In this document: positions 1-9,200 of the stretch, piece after piece
How positions within the stretch are numbered: position 1 is the first letter of the stretch
Layout of the letters: each line of letters opens with the position of its first letter
DNA from: Ettlia oleoabundans
Taxonomy: Eukaryota; Chlorophyta; Chlorophyceae; Chlamydomonadales
DNA length: 13,170 nucleotides
Direction of reading: 5' to 3'
NCBI GenBank assembly: GCA_019693395.1
Contig: JAAMXP010002592.1
Location: 1-13,170 of the forward strand
Notes under the pieces: generated by a model
What the model saw: the letters and a program-made list of their open reading frames with translations, nothing else
Databases searched by the model: none
Told to the model about the DNA's origin: nothing
Position numbers and translations under genes: made by a program

Positions 1-1
1 C

Positions 2-9
<8 letters not shown>

Positions 10-33
<24 letters not shown>
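10..33. repeat. (CA)12 microsatellite
   Basis: Uninterrupted CA dinucleotides at the left edge, flanked by CCAC-rich sequence. On the coding strand of the RRM gene this is a TG tract 70-100 nt after exon 19, so it is either intronic or in the 3'UTR. Confidence 0.95.
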
Positions 34-105
34 ACCACACCCACACACCAATACAATGAAAAAGGAAAACGGTTAAGAGGCGGGCAGCCGGCAATGTGGT
101 CGCAC

Positions 106-229
106 CTTGCCGGGGTCTGATGGGTGGAGCAGCGAGTCTGCCGCCCACATCAGATCTTTCTCCCTCCGGTTCATGTGCTTGTACCGCTCAGCCAGCTCAG
201 CATCGTAGTGGATGTTGTTGGGGTTCAGC
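106..229 (-). other. Exon 19: charged helical C-terminal segment
   Basis: This exon encodes residues 1692-1733: an Asn/Pro turn, then a charged helix containing AELAERYKHMNRREKDL and a closing HPSDPGK. Non-repetitive, charged sequence after a long low-complexity linker suggests a conserved functional patch; I do not recognise the family. It ends in phase 0 at AAG|gtgcga (donor at 105-104), the donor type also used after exons 6 and 7. If that donor is not used, translation runs 10 more codons to a TAA at 73-75. No TGTAA element is seen to the left, so continuation beyond the window is more likely. Confidence 0.6.
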
Positions 230-3200
230 CTGCGGTACATGTTGACGGGTGGGGCAGTACGAGGTCGGGTGAAGGCAGTGCAACGCAGTGCGGTATATGG
301 TAAGGTCAGTTGGGAGTTAAGGTAGGGCGTATGGCATGGTGAGCTTCGGGGCTTGGGAGTTCGACTGGCAGGACAGTAGTAGGCGGGAAGGTCAACCACA
401 TTCAGGTTGATGGGCTACTCACAAACAATCAAAGGTTGATGTGCTACTCACAAACAACCAAAGGTTGATGTGCTACTCACAAACAACCAAAGGTTGATGT
501 GCTACTCACAAACAATCAACTGCAGCGAAGCACAAAGCACACACCGTGCTGTCCCACGCAAAGGGAACAGCAGGCCGGGAAATGAAGCAATCTGACGAAG
601 CAAGCACAGAACACGGCACAGAAGCAAGCGCTCACTTGTTGCTCAGGTTGGGCACGGGCAGCAGACCATCATCGCTGCCGCTCCCTTCCATGCTGGCAGC
701 CCCAATGGTCGGTACCGCAGATGAAGTGCCTGTCCCCAGCAAGCTTGCCAGGCTCGGGTGCTGCCCCAGCTGTCCCAGCCCCAACGCTGCTGACATGGCG
801 GCATCGCTGGCGGCTCGTGGCAGCATGCCCACGGCAGAGGGGGGCTTGGGTGTACTTGAGGCGCTTGTACCGCCGCTTTCTTGCTGGTACCGCATGACCA
901 GAGGCTTGACGCCTGCATCGGGTGTGAGGGAAGGGGACAGGGGCTTGTCAGGGGTTGATTAGGCAGATGGTGTTGAGTACTGTAATGTTGTTGCCCAGCC
1001 AGCCAGCCAGGGAAAACCACGCAGCATGCCCCGCTATTGTCCAGCGATTGTATGCCCAGCCTCAAACTCCACAACCGATAACATGGCTCCGCAGCATGTG
1101 ACATGAAACGAAGGCCTGGCATACACCGGCTAGCCCGAAAGGGGCAAACTGGTGGTGAACTTCTACAACAGATAACACAACTTTATATACATCTGTGAAC
1201 AGATAACACGTAGAACAAGACAGCAATGAGGGCAACCAAAACCAAAAGGTAAGTTAAACAGAAAGGGTGCGCACCCGTGAGCTGCGGGATGGCCAGTCCA
1301 TCCACCGCCTGCATGGCCTTGATTGCGGAGCCGATGTCGGCATAGTTCACAAAGGCGTAGGCCTTGACGGGGAACACACGCACTGCAAGGAGGGGTGGGA
1401 GCATGGAGATCTGGCAACGTCAGGGAAGCTGGAAATGTGTGCACGGTGGCAGCGGGGGGGCTCTTGCGGCGAGCGGGCTGGTAATGGGCGGTTGGGCCGA
1501 TTCTCACCACACAATAGACATCCTTGCAGAGACTGGTAACACCCCCACTTCAGTTCATCCCAGTCTGGGGGGTTGCGAATTCAGCAGTCAATTTGTTATC
1601 AGCAGCATTGCTAGCAGCCCGTTCCCCTTGCCCGCTCTGTTCAATTCTCACCTGAGTCCACCCTGCCAAATGCGGCAAACACCTCCAGCACCTGCTCGTC
1701 AGTGGGCTTCTGAGTGATGTTGCCCAGCCACAGGTGGCGAGACGGAACCATCACAGCTGCAGACAGGGGCAGCAAAGAGCAGGCAAGCAGGCAATCAGTC
1801 AGGCGGTCAGCACACAGGGCGGCGGGGAGCAAGGAAGGCAGTGGGGTCCTTAAAGACCACTGCCGATGTTGCGGGTGATCTAATCACCCGCCTTAATATA
1901 TGCCTGCAAGCCAGCAATCAGCAAGGCGGCAACGAGCAATTCCTGCCGTATGCATGCATGGCCAGCATGTGCATCCTGAGAGGGGCAGGGCGGGCAGCCG
2001 GCACTGGCCACCTTTGGCTGGGTCTGAAGGGTCGTCGCACCGCCCAGGCGGCCCGTCGTTGGCGGGCTTGTAGCGCATCTTGAGCTGCTTGGATCCGCTG
2101 AGGGGGGGCACCACCTGCAGGAAAAGCAGGAAGCAATAAAAAGTGGCGTGGTTTAACTGAAGAATGGAGAAGAAGTTGTTGTGGGAGGTGGGGAAATGAA
2201 GGAGACGTGAAAGTTCAACAACTGACCAATGGTTCAGGCAGAGGAGTGGGAGGCAGCATGAATAGAAGAGGGGGTGCCTGGCAGCCTGCATACTGCGCCA
2301 GGCCCAGCCAGCCACCCATACCAGCTGTCAGCAGCGCCCCTCAATGTGGGGCTGCTTGGTTGCCTGCCACCTAGCAAACCAACCAACCAACCAGCCAACC
2401 CAATACAGCCACCCCGCTTGACCCGCGAAATTTACACAGCACCTTTGATGGCCAGCTCCTCCCTCCCTTTCTCTCGCCTCAATTGCGCCCCACCACATCA
2501 CACCACAAGTAGACTAGTACCCAACCACCCAGCAGACGGGAGTCACCACCGGTTTCTTACCGTGTTGTTGAGCGCCTCAAATGCGCGCACCGCGTCCTCC
2601 AGGCGTTCAAACTTGACAAAGGCATAGCCCAAGGGGCCGATGCGCGCCGGAAACACGGCGGCGTCGGTCAGCACGCCAAACCTGCAATGGAGAAGAGGCC
2701 AGGGAAGGGTGTTCCCATCATCATCAAGAGATTTGTTGAGAGAGTTGGGAGGTGGTTCTTGTCGGGAAATGTGCTGAAGGTTGTTGATGGGGGGCCAAGT
2801 TTTTGTCACATGCTCGAAGACCCACAAAGGAGCATGTACTATAAGTTGACAGGTTTTCAGCGGAGGGTTGTGACGCTAAGCCTAACTATGAGACAACCAC
2901 CCACCCATTCAACCACGTGCCATCCATCTTGTCAAGCAATCAAGAACAATGGTGCAGCCATGCCCACCTGCCCAGCACGGCGTGGAGATTCTTGGATGTG
3001 GCGGTTGGGGCGATGTTTCCCAGCCAGATACGAGGGCTGGGCTCAGTGCTGTTGCCGTCCCGGTCCAAGTCGAGCCTGCCGGGTGATGGTGGGAAGATTT
3101 GGTGTGGAAGATCAGTGGGCACCCCGATTTTGTATCTACTCCCAGAACGATGGAAGGAAGCACACCGGTAACAAGAGGGCAACAGCCTATAAAGGACCAA

Positions 3201-6200
3201 TCTACCATCATGCACAGTTATACTAGCCGGCCAGCAAGAGGCGGCCCCTAGGGCTATCCCTCTGTTGCCAAGCGTGTGCTCATGGGCGCATTCTGTTCTT
3301 GTTGTTGCATCTTTCTAAAGCCAACTGCGTCCGCTTCTCGTTTTTCTGTCTTTGTCAAGCCAGCTGGGGCTAGCTGAGCTGACCTGGCCCTCCTCACCTG
3401 TCGTCAGTTGGGACGCCGTCCTCATCCACCAGCCCCAGCGCCCGCAGGTGTACCGCAGCCTTCTTGGCGGGACGGTACTTGATCAACAGACGGCGGTCTC
3501 CTGCAGCAGCAGGAACATGTGAGGATGAGTGAAAGCAAGGTGGTTGAGCGGGGCAGCTTGGTATCAAACAATCGAAGCATTGGAGCTAGGCATCAGTAGT
3601 CGCGCCTCGAGGCAGATGAAACAGGAATCATCCAGGTGTCACCCACCCCGCACCCTTTCATTCGCCCACTCACTGCCATCCACCCAATGGCAAAGCAGCA
3701 TTGCTGAGGGCTGGCCGCTAGCGGCAGCTGTAGCAGCCACCCACCTTGACCCACCCACCCACGGGCAGACTTGCTGCCACCCAAACCCGCCCACTCACTA
3801 CCGTCAACCCGCCAACTCACTCACTGCCACCCACCCCTATCCACCTGTCAACTCAGCGACCTGTTGGTCCTGCAGCGTTTCGTAGGCACGTACCGCCTCC
3901 TCGGTGGTGCGGTAGTTTACAAAGGCGTACATGCGGCCCGGGAAGGTCACCACATCATCCACGATGCCAAAACTGCGCGAGGAGTAGAAGGCGTGGGTGT
4001 GGTTTGAGGACTTGTGATGGGGCAGGGAACGAAAGGACGCGTGGTAGAAGGCATGGGGGGGGTGTGTCAACTCATGGGGAGGGGAAGAGAGGGAAGATGC
4101 GTGGAATGGTAACAGCGGAGGTGTAGGTGCAAGGGCGAGAAGGGGAAACATGGTGTGTGAATGTACGAGTTTGTTGCTGAACAGGAAAGAGTGGGGCGGA
4201 GAAGGGGCGAGAGCAGTAAAGATGTGTATTTGCCGCTCACCCCTCAAACAGGCTCTTCAAGAGGGCACGAGGTGTGCGGGTGCCCAGGTTGCCGATCCAC
4301 AGGTGGCGGGTGGGTTCCAGAGACTGCGGGAAACAACGACAGGGATTGAAGCGAGGGGTGGGGCAACGGCGGGTCAAGAGTGGGGCGATTGTGTGAGCAG
4401 CTTGGCTGCCATCTGGGTTATGAGCCCATCATAAGCACCAACAAAAAACTCCAGATGCAGAACCGTCACTGCTCAAACAGCCACCCAAGATAGCACAGGA
4501 AAAAAAACCAATTTGGAATGCTGCTTGTTTTTTAGCAACCACCAAGCAGCATTCCAAACCTGACGGCAAATAGCAGCAGTACCAAGGCTAGGAAAAGACC
4601 AAGAAAAGCGGTACTGCAGTACAGATGTGCTACCCACTCACCTCGTCACTGTTTAGGTCTGGTACACGCTGTGTGGTACTGCCCTCACTACCGCTGTCCC
4701 CGCCTCCCATTGACGGCACAGTGGCGCCGCCGCTTGGCGACCCACACGCAGCCGACCCCCACAGGCCCTGCATCAGCGCATCTGCTGCGCTAACTGCCGC
4801 CGCTTGCTTTTGTGCAGCGGCGGCAATGGCTGAGCTGGGGCTGCCGCTGGCTTGGGTGCTTCCCGAACTGGCACGACCCATGAGGGGCCCGTCCTCCAGG
4901 CAGCTTAAGCTGCTGCTGAGAAGGTGGCTGGACTCATCTGCGTCCTCCATAGCTCCCCCCGCAGTACCAGCGGTAACGCCAGCCAAAGCTGAGCTGGCAG
5001 TACCGTTGGCAGTACCAATATTGGGGGCCAGAGAGGCCAGCAGGGCGCGGCGCTGAGGCGAGGCCAGCTGCTGGGAATGGGAGGCCCCCGCTGGGGAGGA
5101 CAGGGAGGGGGTCCCCACAAACAGTGCGTCTTGCAGGCGCAAAGACAGCATGTGGTCTGTGTCCTGTGCGGCGGTGGCGGCTGCAGCTGCGGCGGCTCCT
5201 GCTGAGCTGGCGGTACCCTTAGTATTCCCGTTGGTGGCTGAGGCCAGGGTACCGCCCAAGCTGTATTGCCTGCCAGGCAGGGGCGGCAGCCCTGGCGGCC
5301 GCTGGGACATTAGGCTCCCGCTGCTTGAACCCCCCAGGGAGCCGTTCCCCGGGGCGGGCAAGGGTGCCGAAGGGCTGGTGGTGCCGAAAGCTCCCCCTGA
5401 AAAGGACAAGGAGCGGGCGTGGGGCGACGCAGTGCCAACCAGCCCGCCAGTCAGGCTGGGAGAGCCAAACAGGCTGCTGCCGCCTCCTTGTTCTGACGAG
5501 AACATGCCCCCGGCATCGCTTGCGCTGCTGATGGGTCGGCCAATGTCCATGCCGGGAGCAAATGGGGAGGGGGGCATCAGCTGCTGTGCCTCCAGATGAT
5601 GCTGGGATTGAGGGTTGGACTCAGGCTGGGACTGCGACTGAGGCGACATGAGGTGACTGAGAGGCGGGAGCCCCTGCAACCCAGCAGCCAGCAGGCTGGT
5701 GTCCGAAGGCAGTGGCGAGGGTTGGACCAGGCCGCTCAGCAGGCCGCTGCTGGAGGGCGCCAGCGGTGCCTGCTGCTGCTGCTGGTGCTGGTGCTGGTGG
5801 GGGTTGAACTGCTGCTGGAAGGAGCCAGCAGCAGCAGACTCGCGAGGCTCGGGGCTGTTGCTGCCACCGCTGCTGCTGGTGCCGTCGGCAGCGGCAGCAG
5901 CCGCTACGGCAGCGGCCTGGGCGGAGGGGGTGGCAGGCTGGTCCTCCTGATTGTCGGGGGTACCAGGTTGCTCCTTGCCCTCCTTGCTCTCAGAGAACCG
6001 TCGCCGCTCGGTGGCTTCTGCCGCGCTTTCTTCCTCCTCCCGCTGAGGCATCGGCAGCTGGGCAAGCCGGCTGCCGCTCCCGCTGTTCACAGCCATGCCG
6101 TTCTGGGCGGCGGAGGCAGCGACCTGCAGCGCGGCAAGCTCCTTGCGGCGCGCCTCCAGTGCCCGCTCGTATTCCTCCTCCCTCTCTTGCTGCAGCAGAG

Positions 6201-9200
6201 CATACGCAAGGGAAGCATGAGTTGCAGCAGCCGAGAACCTTGGAAGACCAGTTGGATGCAATCGCACTCGGGAGCCCCTCGGTCGGGCTGCAGGAATTTG
6301 GTTCAGAATGCTGGATATCAGGCACATGAAGTGTGCATCAGGCAGGGGTTTGCAAAGGCATGCATGCCGCTTGCTGGGAACGGAGGCATCATCCACGTTC
6401 CCCAACCCACCTGGGCCCGCAAACGCTCTTCAACCTCCTTCTGCTGTCGCTCCTCAACCTCCTCCGCTGCGGCCACCGCCGCGGCGGCAGATGGCGCCTC
6501 ACCATCGGCAGCAACCGCTGCTGCCGCCAGGTCAGCAGCCGCCAGCGCTGAGCTTGCGCCGTCTGCCGCCGCCATCTCTTCATCTTGCCCCTCGCCGCCA
6601 GCCCCCGTCAGCTTTTGGGCCTTCTCATCAGGCTGCTCGGCAGCAAAGGAGGTGGAGCGGGTGACAGCCTTCTTCTTCTTGCTCTTCTTGCTGGCACCGG
6701 CAGCCGGGCCGTCCTCCGCCATCTCTTCGAGCTCCTGCAGGGGTGGAAGGAAGAAAGCGTTGGGGCTGAGGTATGTGTTGGTGTGTTTGGAGGAAGTGGC
6801 ACTGCAAGTATCAGCGGTGTGCGGCGCATCTGCACAGCGTTTGGGTTGGGTTGGATTGGCTTGAAGAGGCCCACAAGCGAACAGGAAGCGGCGCCTGGCA
6901 TACAGCAGGTCCAGCTGAAGTTGGCACCCTGTTACAACTAGGCGCAGAACCACATTGTGGCAACGGGAAGGCATGCAAGTGCCTGCTGTGGGGGCCACCC
7001 ATGCATCCATCACCCAGCCGCACCTTGAGCAGCGCAGCCTGCCGGGCCTCTGCCGCCTGCTGTGTGGCAGCTTCCAGGACCAGCACGCAGCTGTGGTGGC
7101 GGTGTTCCCGTGCCAGCTGGAGCGCAGTTGCGCCGCTGCGGGTGCGCACCAGGAGGTCGATTTCTTCCCCCCCTTGAGACAGGAGGAGTTCCAAGCAACG
7201 TGCCTGCCCGGCCATGGCCAGCCTGCAAGGGGTGGAAGGGTAGGAGAGGATAAGACATGGTGGACATGCAGAAGCGCAAGAGTGAAAATGGTGAGAAGCT
7301 GGACTGGTGCTGGGGTTGTGCAAGTGCAGGCAGCAGGCGTGTAAGGTGGTAGATATGCGTGCGCATCGCACCGGTGCAGCAACGTGCAGCTCTCTTTGTC
7401 GGGAGTGTTGAGCCCGTCTGGGCTGCGGCGCAGCAGCGCGCACACGCCACACAGTGCGTCGGCGGTGGGCTGCCAGGTCACCGGCTCTTGCCAGGTCAGC
7501 AGGTGGCAGTAGGGTCTGCAGTAAGTGGTGGCCGAGAGGAGTGCAGGCAGTAAGGAGCGAATGCCACTGGCTTGTTCAATGGTGCGTGCAAGAGAAGCGA
7601 GGGTGTAACCAGCAGTTGTGTTGCAGCACGCAAGACTAGCACGCAGCCCCCAGTAGCAGACAGCAGCAGCAGCGTTGGAGTGCCACTCACGCTGATGAGT
7701 CCAGCTCCAGTGCACTGACGGGTGTGCCGCCCTCCTGCCTCTGGCTTTCTCCGTCCAACAAAGCCAGCAGCTCCGGGCAGCGGCCCAGCACGTTGCAGGC
7801 CGACGCCGCCGCCTCTTGCGCCGCTGGCAGCTGCTCAGTGTGAAGCCGTGCCAGCAGGGCGGCTGCGGCAGCGGGGCTGCGGCGCTCTGCCGCTGCCACC
7901 ATGGCGCCAATGCAGGCAAGGCCGTACAGCTGTACTGCCAAAGCGTCCTGCGAAGAGGTACGGGTGGCGTCCCGGGAAGACTGGCCCGCCACGCTCATCA
8001 CCGCAAACACGGCTGCGCCGATGCTGCTGCCGCCTTCAATCAGCTCTGCATCCAGCTCCACAACAGGCGCGGCTGGGTCGGCCTGAGGTGGCGCCGGCGG
8101 GGTGGCGCCAGCCGCCAGCTGCTGCCACGTCAGCCCGCAGCCGCCAGCCTGGCACAGGTAGTAGAGCGTGCGCAGCGCGGTGGCCTGCGTGCGGAGCTCC
8201 CCGGCCTTGCCTGCCACCACAAGCACGGCGGTGGCCGCCTCGCGGCTCAGCAGGGCCGCCGGCACCGCAGCAGGAAGCTCCACTGCCGGCTGCTGCTGCT
8301 GCTGCTGGTGCAGCTGAGAGCCTGCCGTGGCGGCGACCGCCAGGAAATCCAGGCAGTGCTTCATTAGAGGGTCGTCCTGCAATTGTTGTCAACACGCAGA
8401 CAGAAATAAGATGCAAGTCCCCGCAGAAACAGAGACGGACGCTGAGAGGATACAATTGCGGGGAAAGCGGCAGGAATTGATCAGGGATGGCAGCAAAGGA
8501 GCGTGCCACCGGCACGACAGACATTCGCTTGTTTCGCCGCACTGATAAGACGCAGCCAAGCCTGGCCGTCACCCACCTTTTTGTCGCAGCTCTGCAGCAT
8601 CGCCAGCACCACGGCTGCGCCTCGGAGCTGCAGCTCAGCTACAAGCTGAGCTGTCGCTGCGCTGGCGCCCGCCTGGGACAGCAGGCGCTGCAGCACGCGT
8701 GCCATGCCCCACACCGCTGCGCGCCCGACCTCTACCAGCCTGCGGCCGGGAGGAGGGCAGAGGCTCAGCAGCGGTGGATTTACGGTCTAAACTGCTGTGA
8801 GAAATTAGCAAACGAAACACAGGAACACACAGCATGCGGCCCCTGCCAAGCACTGCCGGCCCACAACCAGCAGCCTGGCGGCACACTCCCGTCAGAATGG
8901 CCGCCGCTCCCCTTTTTCCCCGCCTGTGAGATATTGTACATACATGTCTCACCTGCGTTCGACCTGGGACTGCGCTGAGTGCCAGATTGCCACCGCAGAT
9001 GCCTGCTGCTCTTCCAGCGCCGCTCCTTCGCGGCAGGCCAGCTGCGCCAGTAGCAGCAGGCCATGCTCCTCGGCAGGCCACTCGCTGGCGGCTGCCAGAA
9101 TGGCGGCGGCGACCGCTTGCATGCCGCCAGCTGCCGCCAGGCGGTCTAGGTTGGGCCCATGGCTGTTGCACAGGTAGTGAAGCGCCCGCAGGCCTTCAGT

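Noticed and set aside
632..912. Exon 18 as the terminal exon, with TGA after NLSNK
   Set aside because: The AA|gtgagc donor joins in frame to the charged exon 19, and no TGTAA is found on the minus strand just downstream of the TGA. Still possible as an isoform.
3917..3921. TGTAA on the minus strand in exon 11 as a poly(A) element
   Set aside because: It is the coding sequence of the RNP1 motif (TTT GTA AAC for F-V-N).
4324..4641. Intron 9 as the boundary between two genes
   Set aside because: It is only 318 nt, has no minus-strand TGTAA, has a perfect donor and a good acceptor, and joins in phase 0. Kept as the main alternative in the findings.
5596..6864. Long plus-strand open frame of 422 codons
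   Set aside because: It lies antisense to exons 8-9 and intron 8. Its Leu/Ala/Gly-rich composition is the mirror of the CAG/GCC-rich coding strand and it shows no domain.
6318..7919. Minus-strand open frame of 533 codons
   Set aside because: It runs through introns 5-7 and changes frame relation to the real exons. Only the pieces 7515-7372 and 6734-6411 are coding in this frame.
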